The position numbers were made by a program, and so were the translations under genes. A stretch of 64,000 nucleotides of DNA from an uncultured Flavobacteriaceae bacterium (lineage in GTDB: Bacteria > Bacteroidota > Bacteroidia > Flavobacteriales > Flavobacteriaceae): the NCBI GenBank assembly GCA_947497245.1, contig CANMFO010000004.1, forward strand, positions 245,759 to 309,758, read 5' to 3'. Below are positions 1 to 9,350 of this stretch, one piece after another; the stretch's first letter is position 1; every line of letters starts with the position of its first letter. The notes beneath the pieces are model-generated. The model ran no database searches and was not told the origin of the DNA. It saw only the letters and a program-made list of their open reading frames with translations.

Positions 1-1
1 T

Positions 2-1015
2 ATGTCCTTGTTGGATAAAATAAACGGCCTAAGGAGTGTCCATTCGCTTTCCAAGCACGAGCAATTGGTCCATGGGGTCATTGAGGCGATCGATGAAGGT
101 ATTTTGGCCACGGGCGACCAACTTCCCTCGATCAACAGGATGGTGGCCGACCTGGGCTATGCAAGAAAGACCATTGTGAAGGCCTATGAGGAATTGAAGG
201 AAAGGGGTTTGGTCGAATCCAAAAAACTAAAGGGCTATTTTATTATCAGTGAAGAGACCCAGGTGACACTCAAAATAGCATTGTTACTGTTCTCCTTCCA
301 TCGCTTTCAGGAAGAATTTTACAATACCCTCCGTGAGGAATTGGGGAAACGGTTCCAAATCGATGTCTTCTTTCACCACAACAACATTGCCGTCTTTGAG
401 ACCATTTTTAAAAACATAAAGGGGAAATATGGCAAGTACGTGGTGGCACCCATCCCCGATCCCAAGATCCGGCCGCTGTTGGCCGGTATCGACCCCCAGA
501 AATTACTGGTCATAGACCGGTATTTGGAAATGGACGACACCTATTCCTACATTTCCCAGGAGTTCGAGGAGGGTACCTACCATCAATTGGTGGAACTGCT
601 CCCGGATATCAAAAAATATGAAAGGTTCGTTCTTTTTTTTAGGGATGATGCGGATTACCCGAATGGCATACGCAACGCCTTCACCAGATTTTTATCGGAT
701 CATGCCGTGGTCGGCAGTGTTCAAAGGAGGTATGGGCCCGAGGCCCTCCAGAAGGGAACGGCATATTTCTTTATCAGCGACACCTTCCTATGGGATGTAC
801 TGCGCGATTGCAGCAACAAGGGGTACGTACTCGGCAGGGATGTAGGCATTCTCTCCCATAACGACCATGTGGTGAAGGAAATCCTACTTGGGGGAATCAC
901 CACCATTTCGACCGACTTTAGGGATATGGCCGTACGGGCGGCGAACCATGTTAAGAACCAATCCCTTACCAGGGAGTTTATGCCGATCAACCTGATCAAA
1001 CGCGGCTCCTTGTAG
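2..1015 (+). CDS. GntR-type regulator with LacI-like sensor domain
   Basis: Predicted cytoplasmic transcription factor of 337 residues. An N-terminal GntR winged helix (about residues 10-80, with the typical PSINRMVADLGYARKTIVKAY recognition region) is followed by a periplasmic-binding-protein-like effector domain (about 90-335), the arrangement of AraR-type sugar regulators. The ATG lies at the window edge, so a slightly earlier start cannot be excluded. The next gene on the same strand is a GH36-like glycosidase, so control of sugar use is a reasonable inference. The effector is unknown. A weak hairpin with a short T-run follows the gene. Confidence 0.9.
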   Translation: MSLLDKINGLRSVHSLSKHEQLVHGVIEAIDEGILATGDQLPSINRMVADLGYARKTIVKAYEELKERGLVESKKLKGYFIISEETQVTLKIALLLFSFHRFQEEFYNTLREELGKRFQIDVFFHHNNIAVFETIFKNIKGKYGKYVVAPIPDPKIRPLLAGIDPQKLLVIDRYLEMDDTYSYISQEFEEGTYHQLVELLPDIKKYERFVLFFRDDADYPNGIRNAFTRFLSDHAVVGSVQRRYGPEALQKGTAYFFISDTFLWDVLRDCSNKGYVLGRDVGILSHNDHVVKEILLGGITTISTDFRDMAVRAANHVKNQSLTREFMPINLIKRGSL

Positions 1016-1361
1016 GTCCAATTTTGAGGCCTTACGTTTTTACCCACCATGGAAGAGAAGAGGGCTCCCAGCCATTGCGGCGGCGCAAGCTTCTGCACCA
1101 AGGCCACCTTTGAAGTTCAAAACCGCAGGTTGTTGTAGGCGGAATTTGCGGTTGTTTTTCGAAAGGACGCAGACTAAGCCACATTTTAAAAATTTGGCAC
1201 TTTTACTCCTTATGAAGCAATATTTATGGTAATTTTAAGGTGTAGCATAGAATAACATAGTATAAACAGTTTTATAACCTACCCCTTTTCAGTTCTTCAG
1301 TGTTTATGGAAATACCAAAATTTGCCGATACGGACTGTCCAAGGCGTCGAAAAAATGTAAA
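1016..1361. other. Intergenic stretch, no gene seen
   Basis: This 346-nt gap lies between the regulator and the glycosidase. Apart from the weak hairpin at 1121-1159 it holds AT-rich sequence from about 1180 onward that probably carries the glycosidase promoter. No convincing TTTG/TAnnTTTG pair was found and no reading frame here looks coding. Confidence 0.5.
1121..1159 (+). terminator. Possible terminator after the GntR-type gene
   Basis: The arms AACCGCA (1121-1127) and TGCGGTT (1147-1153) are perfectly complementary and are followed by GTTTTT. The loop is long (19 nt), so this is a weak candidate. Confidence 0.4.
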
Positions 1362-3125
1362 ATGATCAATACAACGGGCATTCCTGTAAGTGAAATACAT
1401 GTGGAAACCGCGGAAGCGGACCTAAAAACCTCCTTGACCGAGGTGTTTCACGAAGAGGGGATCATCATTTATGATTTTGAGATCAGCGGGAGGGAGGCAT
1501 CGCTTCCGCAGCCCATTGCTTTGACGTGGAAGATTCCTTCGCTCAATGTGAAAGGCGTTTGGAAACCCACCTCCGATTTTGCCAAACGCATCCAAGCAGA
1601 TTGGGAACTGGAGCATATGGAATCCAGAATATCGATAGATGCTCCCGTAATTTGTCTTTTTGGACATGATGACAGCAATGTGCTGACTTTTGCCTGTTCG
1701 GAGGCTATCCATAAATTGGAAATGAACGCGAGACTTCGGGAAGAGGACAACCATTTTTATTGCCATATCACCTTCTTTTCCGAACCCGAACAGACCCATT
1801 CGGGTTTTAGGGCGCAGTTGCGGTTGGATTACCGGACCGTTCATTTTTCTGATAGCCTCAAAAAGGTGGCCAAGTGGTGGGAAAGCTTCGAAAACATGGT
1901 TCCCGCCCACGTGCCCGCAATTGCCAAGAAGCCGTTGTATTCAACCTGGTACCAGTTTCATCAGAATCTGGATCTGGAGGTATTGCGCAAGGAATGCAAA
2001 ATGGCATACCGTCTGGGCTATGCGGCGGTGATCATCGACGACGGGTGGCAGACCACCGATTCGAATCGGGGATACGATTATACGGGAGATTGGCAACCGG
2101 AAAGAATTCCCGATATGGCTGGATACGTCGGCCAATTGCATCAATTGGGCATCAAGGTGGCATTATGGTATTCCGTACCATTTTGTGGCAAGAAATCCAA
2201 AGCGTACCAAAGGTTCAAGGGAAAATTCTTGACGGAAGGCCATAGGTGGGCGCCCGTTTTTGACCCTCGTTATCCTGAGGTAAGGGCGTATTTGATCAGT
2301 TTGTATACCCACGCTTTAAAGGACTGGAAACTGGATGGTTTTAAGCTCGATTTTATCGACGACTTCCGGCTTTACAAAGATACCCCACTGGGATTGGAAA
2401 ATGGACGGGACTATGCCTCCATCAACGAGGCCGTGGATCGTTTGATGACCGATGTCATCGAGGCCCTGCGGGCCATAAACCCTGAAGTGTTCATAGAATT
2501 CCGTCAAAAATACATTGGTCCGGCAATGCGGAAGTATGGCAACATGCTAAGGGCTTTTGATTGTCCGGGCGATGCCACCATGAACCGGGTACGGATCGCG
2601 GACATACGACTGCTCTGCGCAAAAACCGCTGTACATTCCGATATGATCACTTGGCATTCGGACGAGCCCGTTGAAATTGCCGCCCTGCAATTGGTGAACA
2701 CCCTGTTTGGTGTGCCACAACTGTCCGTAATGCTTCAGGAAACAAAGCCCGACCATCTGCAAATGATCGCGTTTTACACAAAATATTGGAACGCACATGC
2801 CGAGGTACTGTTGGAGGGTGATTTTGTTCCCTTCAAACCCTTGGGGAACTACCCCCTGCAAAAAGTATCCAAAGAAAACCATACCATAATCGGGATACAC
2901 GATACTTTCGTTGTCCCCATAGATAGGGAAGCCGCCAATATCCATTTGATCAACGCCCATATCGCGGATGAAATTGTTTTGAACTGTACCGCTGATTTCG
3001 GCGTTTACACGGCAACAATCTACGACTGCATGGGCAATTGTCTTGCCGAAAAATCGATCGATCTGTCCAAAGGACCGGTGTTGGTCCAGGTGCCGCCCTG
3101 TGGCATGGCCATGTTGGCAAAATAA
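1362..3125 (+). CDS. GH36-like alpha-galactosidase family glycosidase
   Basis: Predicted retaining glycoside hydrolase of 587 residues: an N-terminal beta domain (1-165), a TIM barrel that starts near the aromatic-rich YSTWYQFHQ region, and a short C-terminal beta domain. The GH36/GH31-type nucleophile motif is GFKLDFIDD, with Asp330 the likely nucleophile. Asp400 or Asp404 in FDCPGD is the best acid/base candidate. IIDDGW and the W(H)SDEP segment also fit the clan. No signal peptide is visible, so it is probably cytoplasmic. Substrate cannot be read from the sequence; alpha-galactosides are the family default. It lies downstream of a sugar-type regulator. Confidence 0.82.
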   Translation: MINTTGIPVSEIHVETAEADLKTSLTEVFHEEGIIIYDFEISGREASLPQPIALTWKIPSLNVKGVWKPTSDFAKRIQADWELEHMESRISIDAPVICLFGHDDSNVLTFACSEAIHKLEMNARLREEDNHFYCHITFFSEPEQTHSGFRAQLRLDYRTVHFSDSLKKVAKWWESFENMVPAHVPAIAKKPLYSTWYQFHQNLDLEVLRKECKMAYRLGYAAVIIDDGWQTTDSNRGYDYTGDWQPERIPDMAGYVGQLHQLGIKVALWYSVPFCGKKSKAYQRFKGKFLTEGHRWAPVFDPRYPEVRAYLISLYTHALKDWKLDGFKLDFIDDFRLYKDTPLGLENGRDYASINEAVDRLMTDVIEALRAINPEVFIEFRQKYIGPAMRKYGNMLRAFDCPGDATMNRVRIADIRLLCAKTAVHSDMITWHSDEPVEIAALQLVNTLFGVPQLSVMLQETKPDHLQMIAFYTKYWNAHAEVLLEGDFVPFKPLGNYPLQKVSKENHTIIGIHDTFVVPIDREAANIHLINAHIADEIVLNCTADFGVYTATIYDCMGNCLAEKSIDLSKGPVLVQVPPCGMAMLAK

Positions 3126-3215
3126 GGGGGAAATGGACAACTTCCGTTTTGACCGGGACGATTCCACAGTCCGAAAGGCTTCAGGCCGACCATTGCCCTA
3201 GAGACACCATGGAAG

Positions 3216-4052
3216 CTAAAATCGCATGGTAACGCCCATTCCCCTAGGTCCAAAGTTGAGGTCGTAGCTGACTTTTTTAGGGCGTGCATTGTATTTTTGA
3301 TCGTACTTCATATCCAAATACCGATCAATGGCCTCCACGGTGAAGATACTGATGAAGACACTGAACACCACATCGGATAGCCAATGCTTTCCTTCCCACA
3401 ATCTGGAGACCGCGGGAATGGCCCCAAGGGTGTAAATCCCGCCTTTTACCCATAGACTCTTAAATTGTTTGGCAATGGCATGGGCGTTGGTCATGGCCAG
3501 CATGGCATGGCCCGAAGGAAAAGAGTGGTAATCCTTGTCCCCGCTCCACAAGGGGTTAAAGGTATCCTTTGAATAACCGCTCAGCGGTCGTGCCCTTCCA
3601 ATGGCAGATTTTAAAAATTGCTGCAATAGTCCGGCCGCCGTGGCGGAGGACATTAACAGAACCCCGGTGCGCCTCAGTTTTTTGTCTTTGATGATAAGCC
3701 CTGTGAGGTATACCCCTCCGGTAATCATGTAGTTGTTGGCCGGACTTCCGTATTCAAACCCATAATCCCTGATAATTTGGGGCACATCGTCCCGAATACC
3801 GTCCATATATTGGTTCGTGGGATCATCGATCAAATAGGCACCCCCTGTTGCCAAGACAGTGACGGCCATATCGCCCCACTGCTGCCCTTGCCAGTGAAAA
3901 GGCCTGCTATAGGCATATCCGACCCCTTTGAATACATTGCCGATATCGTATTTGAACATGTCCCATCGGGTATCGGTGGAATCCTTTAAGGTCGTCTGTG
4001 AGTGGGCCAGGCCCATCCCGGAAAAAAAGAGGACCGCTAGAAATTGTCTCAT
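3216..4052 (-). CDS. PAP2-family membrane or periplasmic phosphatase
   Basis: Phosphatidic acid phosphatase type 2 / haloperoxidase superfamily protein of 278 residues with an N-terminal signal peptide ending near LAHSQ. All three signature motifs are present: KSAIGRARP (about 145-153), FPSGHAM (about 177-183) and SRLWEGKHWLSD (about 213-224). It should remove phosphate from a lipid phosphate or a pyrophosphate such as undecaprenyl diphosphate at the outer face of the inner membrane or in the periplasm. It follows the nucleoside hydrolase on the same strand with a 71-nt gap, so co-transcription is possible. Confidence 0.9.
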   Translation of the reverse strand: MRQFLAVLFFSGMGLAHSQTTLKDSTDTRWDMFKYDIGNVFKGVGYAYSRPFHWQGQQWGDMAVTVLATGGAYLIDDPTNQYMDGIRDDVPQIIRDYGFEYGSPANNYMITGGVYLTGLIIKDKKLRRTGVLLMSSATAAGLLQQFLKSAIGRARPLSGYSKDTFNPLWSGDKDYHSFPSGHAMLAMTNAHAIAKQFKSLWVKGGIYTLGAIPAVSRLWEGKHWLSDVVFSVFISIFTVEAIDRYLDMKYDQKYNARPKKVSYDLNFGPRGMGVTMRF

Positions 4053-4123
4053 CGTTCATTTTTTAAGATGCAAATGGAACGAATGGATGAAAACAAAACG
4101 ACCGTCCCCTGCAATTTATGGAA

Positions 4124-5176
4124 TTACTTTTCACCCGAAATAGGTATCGGACGCTCTAAGGTTCGATAAAAATCGGCCATGATCCCGTCCCTGTCAAAAT
4201 GTTCCCAAAGCTCAATTTTTCGGGGATTGCCAAGTCTTTCCACCCATTGGTTCCCAATGAGGATGGGAGCGGGAATACTTCGCATCTTACCCCAGGAGGG
4301 ATCTTTTAAAATGGCCAGCGCCACCATGTCAAATAGGGGGCGCGAATTTTTTGGGCCATCATGGTCGATATGGTCAAAAATATGGGCAAAGAGATTTACG
4401 GAGTAGTCCCCGAAGGTTTCAAAAGTACCTCCGTGCCTACCCGTAATGGGAGTTGTGGCCCTTGGCCCCAATCCGGGCATTTTTTGGTTGATTTCATCCA
4501 TGGTTACCGTGACGGCGTCAGTACCGGAGGGTTTTCCATAGCGTACCGTGACCATTTCAAAGGGAATTTTACTGTTGAGGACATAGTTCATCGAAATGGT
4601 ATCATTGTCTTGATTGTATTCCCCCGGCTCCGGATAGTTGCTGCCGAGCCAAACGATCTTGGTGCGTTCGGCAAGCGTGGGGTCCTTTTTCAGCGCGAGG
4701 GCAATATTGGTCAGTTTGCCCACGGCCACAATGATGATGGAATCTTTTTTGGTGGCTTCCAGCATAAAATCCACACCTTCCTGGCCATCGTACTGCTGGG
4801 GGTCGAAATTTTCGGCAATTTCCCCAAAGTTCCCGCTGGCGCCTTTTAACAAGGGCACGACATTTTTCAAGTTGCACAATTGCATGATGCGCTCGGCCTC
4901 GTCATAATGGCCCTGGACGTCCTTGTCGTTGTAAGTGGCGTTTACGGTGATTCCCTTTACGTCAAAGGTGTTGCCGTTGAAAAGCATATAGGCCAGAGCG
5001 TGCTGGTCATCGAGTTCGTTGTTGGCATCCGTATCGAAAATAAGCTTGATCTTTTTAAGGGCATGTACCGTTTGCCCGGTTTTCGTGGGTACTTGCTCGG
5101 GCTGTTTCTGTTTGCACGATGCGGTTGCAATAAGTATCGATAGTGCGAATAGATATGGCATTTTTAAATTCATCAT
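4124..5176 (-). CDS. Nucleoside hydrolase-like lipoprotein
   Basis: Inosine-uridine preferring nucleoside hydrolase family, 350 residues. The N-terminal Ca/ribose-binding cluster reads DTDANNELDD (canonical DTDPGxDD), followed by a typical IIIVAVGKLTNIALAL core. The start has two tandem ATGs and a lipoprotein signal with lipobox ATASC, so the enzyme is probably anchored in an envelope membrane and acts outside the cytoplasm. It would split N-ribosides to base plus ribose. A ribokinase and sugar transporter at 18.3-20.2 kb could use the ribose, but they are not linked to this gene. Confidence 0.87.
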   Translation of the reverse strand: MMNLKMPYLFALSILIATASCKQKQPEQVPTKTGQTVHALKKIKLIFDTDANNELDDQHALAYMLFNGNTFDVKGITVNATYNDKDVQGHYDEAERIMQLCNLKNVVPLLKGASGNFGEIAENFDPQQYDGQEGVDFMLEATKKDSIIIVAVGKLTNIALALKKDPTLAERTKIVWLGSNYPEPGEYNQDNDTISMNYVLNSKIPFEMVTVRYGKPSGTDAVTVTMDEINQKMPGLGPRATTPITGRHGGTFETFGDYSVNLFAHIFDHIDHDGPKNSRPLFDMVALAILKDPSWGKMRSIPAPILIGNQWVERLGNPRKIELWEHFDRDGIMADFYRTLERPIPISGEK

Positions 5177-5386
5177 TTGTGGCTAAATGTTATTTTGGGA
5201 TGTCCGAATTCGCGGAAAAATACAAAATATAAATGATAGGCCTTTGCATTTCATTTGGGGGTCCCGCTCCGATCGTCCACGGGTCTGAAGAAAACAACTG
5301 CGCCGGTCGGAAGGTATGGGCATGCGTTTCCATCCGCAATGACCTTGGGCCAAGGGATGCCTTGGAAGACTATTTTCCGAACGGGT

Positions 5387-7468
5387 TCAGCTTATGCCTT
5401 CCCCGTTCCCGACGCCCGCTTCATCCGGGTTTACAAAAACCAATTTGCCGTCGGCGTTTTCGGTCATCAGGATCATGCCCTCGCTATCGACCCCGCGCAG
5501 TGCCCTTGGTGCCAAATTGATGAGCACGGTCACCCGTTTTCCGATGATCTCTTCTGGGGCAAAGCTCTCGGCTATGCCCGAGACAATGGTACGGGTGTCG
5601 AGACCAGTATCTACTTTTAGGACCATTAACTTTTTGGTCTTGGCCATTTTTTCGGCCTCAAGGATGGTACCCACCCGCATGTCCAACTTGGTAAAATCGT
5701 CGAAGGTAATAGTGTCCTTTTGTGGCATAGGTGCTTTGTTCTCGTTTTCGTTTGCTTTTTTAGTGGCCGCCAATTTGTCCAATTGGGCCTGTATCTCGCT
5801 GTCCTCGATCTTTCTAAAAAGAAGCTGCGCGCTATCGATTTGATGGCCGGGCCTCAGAAGCACTTCCATATTTGGAACATTTTCCCAACAAAGCCCTTCG
5901 ATCGGGCCCTGATCGATCTTGAGCATCTTCTTCAGTTTATTGGAAGTGAAGGGCAGAAAGGGTTCGCTTAGGACGGCCAGTCCTGTGGCAATTTGTAGGG
6001 CGACGAACATAATGGTCCGTACCCGTGCCTCATCTTCCTTGATGACTTTCCAGGGTTCCGCGTCTGCCAGATATTTATTGCCCAAACGGGCGAGGTTCAT
6101 CAATTCCTGCCCGGCTTCCCTAAAGCGGTAGCGATCAATGGAGCCCGAAATCGTTTCGGGAAAACGTTTTAACTCGTCCAAGGTGGTCCGGTCGACTGTG
6201 GTGAGGTCCGATGGGCCGGGAACGACACCTTGGTAATACTTATTGGTCAGCACCACGACCCGGTTGATGAAGTTTCCGAAGATGGCGACCAGTTCGTTAT
6301 TGTTCCTGGCCTGAAAATCTTTCCAGGTAAAATCATTGTCCTTGGTCTCGGGCGCATTGGCGGTCAGGGTGTATCGCAGTACATCCTGCATGTCAGGAAA
6401 TTCCTCCAAGTACTCGTGCAACCATACCGCCCAGTTTTTGCTGGTGGACAGTTTGTTGCCCTCCAAATTCAAAAATTCGTTGGCAGGTACGTTTTCGGGC
6501 AGCACATAGCTTCCTTCCGCATGGAGTATGGAAGGGAAAATAATGCAATGGAACACAATATTGTCCTTTCCAATGAAATGTACCAGTTTCGTGTCCTTTT
6601 CCTTCCAATAGGGCTCCCAGTCCCTACCTTCCCTTGCGGCCCATTCCTTTGTGGAGGAAATATAACCGATGGGGGCATCGAACCAAACGTACAATACCTT
6701 TCCTTCCCCGCCTTTCACGGGTACGGGAATGCCCCAATCCAGGTCGCGGGTCACGGCCCGGGGTTCCAGACCACCGTCGATCCAGGATTTGCATTGGCCA
6801 TATACATTGGTCTTCCAATCTTTTTTGTGTCCCTTTAAAATCCATTCCCTCAAAAAGCCCTCGTGTCGATCAAGTGGTAAAAACCAATGTTTGGTCTCCT
6901 TAAGAACGGGGACCCCTCCCGTGACGGTAGATTTCGGATCGATCAGATCGGTGGCGTTCAGGGACGAACCGCAATTCTCGCATTGATCGCCATAGGCTTC
7001 CTCATGGCCGCACCTGGGGCAGGTACCCACTACAAATCGGTCGGCTAGGAACTGTTGTGCCTCCGCATCGTACAACTGGGCCGTGGTCTCTTCCACAAAA
7101 TCCCCTTGATCGTAAAGTTTTTTAAAGATTTCCGAAGCAGTTTCATGGTGCACCTGGGCGGAAGTACGGGAGTAGTTGTCAAAGGTGATCCCAAAATCCT
7201 CAAACGACTTTTTGATGATACCGTGGTACTTGTCAATGAGTTCCCTGGGGGTGATGCCTTCTTTTTTTGCCTTCATGGGTATGGCCACCCCATGTTCATC
7301 ACTTCCACATACGAAAGCAACATCCTTGCCCGTCAAGCGCAGGTACCTGGCGTAGATGTCCGCTGGCACGTAAACACCTGCCAGATGTCCGATATGGATC
7401 GGCCCATTGGTGTAGGGCAGGGCGGCAGTGATGGTATGTCTTTTAAAGCGGTTTTCTTTCTGGGCCAT
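5387..7468 (-). CDS. metG: Methionyl-tRNA synthetase
   Basis: Charges tRNA-Met in the cytoplasm. 693 residues from the chosen ATG at 7468. The class I HIGH motif appears as HIGHLAG near residue 27, a Cys4 zinc knuckle (CPRCGH...CENCG) at about 150-165, and the KMSKS loop as KLSTS near 338, a form usual in Bacteroidota. The C-terminal OB-fold tRNA-binding domain starts near 585 ([10 protein letters not shown]). The frame stays open for 29 more codons upstream to 7555, but that extension would translate a terminator hairpin, and a TATTTTTG promoter element lies 20 nt upstream of 7468, so the shorter start is preferred. Confidence 0.96.
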   Translation of the reverse strand: MAQKENRFKRHTITAALPYTNGPIHIGHLAGVYVPADIYARYLRLTGKDVAFVCGSDEHGVAIPMKAKKEGITPRELIDKYHGIIKKSFEDFGITFDNYSRTSAQVHHETASEIFKKLYDQGDFVEETTAQLYDAEAQQFLADRFVVGTCPRCGHEEAYGDQCENCGSSLNATDLIDPKSTVTGGVPVLKETKHWFLPLDRHEGFLREWILKGHKKDWKTNVYGQCKSWIDGGLEPRAVTRDLDWGIPVPVKGGEGKVLYVWFDAPIGYISSTKEWAAREGRDWEPYWKEKDTKLVHFIGKDNIVFHCIIFPSILHAEGSYVLPENVPANEFLNLEGNKLSTSKNWAVWLHEYLEEFPDMQDVLRYTLTANAPETKDNDFTWKDFQARNNNELVAIFGNFINRVVVLTNKYYQGVVPGPSDLTTVDRTTLDELKRFPETISGSIDRYRFREAGQELMNLARLGNKYLADAEPWKVIKEDEARVRTIMFVALQIATGLAVLSEPFLPFTSNKLKKMLKIDQGPIEGLCWENVPNMEVLLRPGHQIDSAQLLFRKIEDSEIQAQLDKLAATKKANENENKAPMPQKDTITFDDFTKLDMRVGTILEAEKMAKTKKLMVLKVDTGLDTRTIVSGIAESFAPEEIIGKRVTVLINLAPRALRGVDSEGMILMTENADGKLVFVNPDEAGVGNGEGIS

Positions 7469-7487
7469 CAAAAGTGTGATTTGGCCA

Positions 7488-7495
7488 CAAAAATA
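7488..7495 (-). promoter_or_regulatory. TAnnTTTG promoter element of metG
   Basis: On the minus strand this reads TATTTTTG, a match to the Bacteroidota -7 element, 20 nt before the chosen metG start. No clear TTTG -33 element was found at the usual distance. Confidence 0.45.
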
Positions 7496-7528
7496 GCGTT
7501 TTTTGCGGGCTGCCCGCCACGGACGGCC

Positions 7529-7573
7529 AAAAAAACAAAGCCTCCGAAATATCACAGGGATATTGTCGAAGGC
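7529..7573 (-). terminator. Terminator of the DUF1800/DUF1501 operon
   Basis: On the minus strand an imperfect hairpin (arms 7559-7573 and 7540-7553, two mismatches and one bulge, 5-nt loop) is followed by TTTGTTTTTTT. It lies 66 nt beyond the DUF1501 stop and upstream of metG, separating the two units. Confidence 0.68.
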
Positions 7574-7638
7574 TATGCATAAAGTGGGGGTAGATTAGGG
7601 GACGAAAAATGGTCTAAACGTATGCTAAATTCAATGTT

Positions 7639-9339
7639 TTATGCAACCATTACCGATTTGCTCATCTTTTGGTTTTGTACCTGGATCCTGTAAATATATT
7701 TTCCAGTGGACAATTGTGACGGAACACGCTCGCGTATGTTGATCTCTGTCGAGCCTTCCAACATCATTTCATTGAACACGGTACCTACCTTCTGCCCCAG
7801 GATGTTGAACAACTGGATATCCACATGGGCGCTGAACGGCATTTCCAAATAGATGTGCGGTGTGCTGTCCGTGGGATAAAAGGGCTTATGTACAATGGCA
7901 TCCAAAAGTTCCGGATTGGGCGTTGTGGGATCGGTAGGGTCGGGTTGTGTGGGCGGGGTGGGCTGCCCGTCGCTATAAACGATATCGGGGAACTCTACTC
8001 CACTACAATTGAACCCAAGGTTGACCGGTGCATACGGATGTCCCAAAATATGCTGTTCGACCAAGGGAATGGGGATACACATCCATTCTGCCATCACCGT
8101 GGCATACAGATCTCTGAAATCCATCGTGTATTCCAGGTTGCCCCGTCCATCGGGGTTGTCCAATGTGGGGTGGTCCCCAACAAAGGCGCTTCCGTTCAAT
8201 CCCGATCCGAAAAACAGGGTAGGTGCCGCCTTTCCGTGGTCCGTACCATTGGAACCGTTTTCAAAAATTCTTCTTCCAAACTCGGAGAAGGTCATGCTCA
8301 ATACCTTGTCATCTTGTTGGGTAAAGGCGATGTCGTCGTAAAAATTATCCACGGCCACGGATAAATTTGTCATCAACCGTTCATGGGCCAAAGGCTGGTT
8401 GCCATGGGTATCGAAACCGCCCATGGAAATCATATATACCTTGGTTCCCAGATTTCCCTTGATCAGGCGGGCCAATAGGGACAGCTGACGGGCGAAACCA
8501 TTGTCCTGATATTCAACCTGGTTCTGTCCGCGTTCGTAGGCTTCATGTATCTTTCCAGCATACTCATAGGTGATGTTGGCAACGCCTCTCAAAAACTCCA
8601 TTTGGTCGCCATACATACAGCTGTCAAAAAGGGTCGGGTCCAGATTGTATTGCAATCCGGTGTTGGCAATTTCTTCCAATTGATCGATGTTCGACGCCAC
8701 AAAAGCATAGTTGGTCTCCTCGCCTTGGAACACCAAACTGCCAAAGCTTCCAATCTGAATGGCGGCCGGAGCTTCCGGTGGGTTCATGAGGTAATCGGGA
8801 TATATGTTTTCAAAATGCCTGCCCATCCATCCGGTATCCTCACCCGTGAAAGCGGTGGTCGTAAGGTCGGTGTTGGATAGGATATCGGTTCCCGTAAAGT
8901 GGGAAAGGCTCTGACCTTGATAGCCGACACCGTGGACGGCCTTAAGCTGTCCTTCGTTCCACATGGGCTGCAACGACTGCATATAGGAAGGTACTCCAAA
9001 TTCATCGGTCAGTTTCAAGACCTTGCTTTCGGGAATATAAATGTTGGGCCGCGCATTGGCATACGAATCGTATTGCTCGATCGGAATAACCGTACTGAGG
9101 CCATCATTTCCACCAGAGAGTCGAATGAGTATCAGGATATTGTCCGTTTCCGCTGCGGCAAGGGCTGCGGTCATGGGAGATGGGGCCGAGGCCGAAAGGA
9201 AATTGCCGCCGAGCATCATGGAGCCGGAACCAGCGATTCCCAAAGCCTGCATGAAAGAGCGTCTGCTCCACACCTTGTGTTCTTCATCGTGGCCTTCGTG
9301 TTCTTTGCCTTTATGGGGAGTATGATTGATATCGCACAT
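7639..9339 (-). CDS. DUF1501 protein with Tat-type signal and T9SS tail
   Basis: 566 residues. The N-terminal region holds a twin-arginine motif SRRSF (Arg26-Arg27) followed by a small-residue hydrophobic stretch, which predicts Tat export. The central DUF1501 domain (about 65-440) belongs to the alkaline phosphatase/sulfatase-like fold group, whose activity is not established. A Pro/Thr-rich linker (PTPPTQPDPTDPTTPNP) leads to a C-terminal domain of about 70 residues ending KMSKSVMVA, typical of T9SS type A sorting. It follows the DUF1800 gene by 11 nt. Having both Tat and T9SS signals suggests export as a folded protein and then passage to the cell surface. Confidence 0.9.
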   Translation of the reverse strand: MCDINHTPHKGKEHEGHDEEHKVWSRRSFMQALGIAGSGSMMLGGNFLSASAPSPMTAALAAAETDNILILIRLSGGNDGLSTVIPIEQYDSYANARPNIYIPESKVLKLTDEFGVPSYMQSLQPMWNEGQLKAVHGVGYQGQSLSHFTGTDILSNTDLTTTAFTGEDTGWMGRHFENIYPDYLMNPPEAPAAIQIGSFGSLVFQGEETNYAFVASNIDQLEEIANTGLQYNLDPTLFDSCMYGDQMEFLRGVANITYEYAGKIHEAYERGQNQVEYQDNGFARQLSLLARLIKGNLGTKVYMISMGGFDTHGNQPLAHERLMTNLSVAVDNFYDDIAFTQQDDKVLSMTFSEFGRRIFENGSNGTDHGKAAPTLFFGSGLNGSAFVGDHPTLDNPDGRGNLEYTMDFRDLYATVMAEWMCIPIPLVEQHILGHPYAPVNLGFNCSGVEFPDIVYSDGQPTPPTQPDPTDPTTPNPELLDAIVHKPFYPTDSTPHIYLEMPFSAHVDIQLFNILGQKVGTVFNEMMLEGSTEINIRERVPSQLSTGKYIYRIQVQNQKMSKSVMVA

Positions 9340-9350
9340 AGTCGTAGGTT

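Noticed and set aside
7469-7555. N-terminal extension of MetG
   Set aside because: It would translate the terminator of the previous operon and precede the likely promoter element. Its residues do not resemble MetG.
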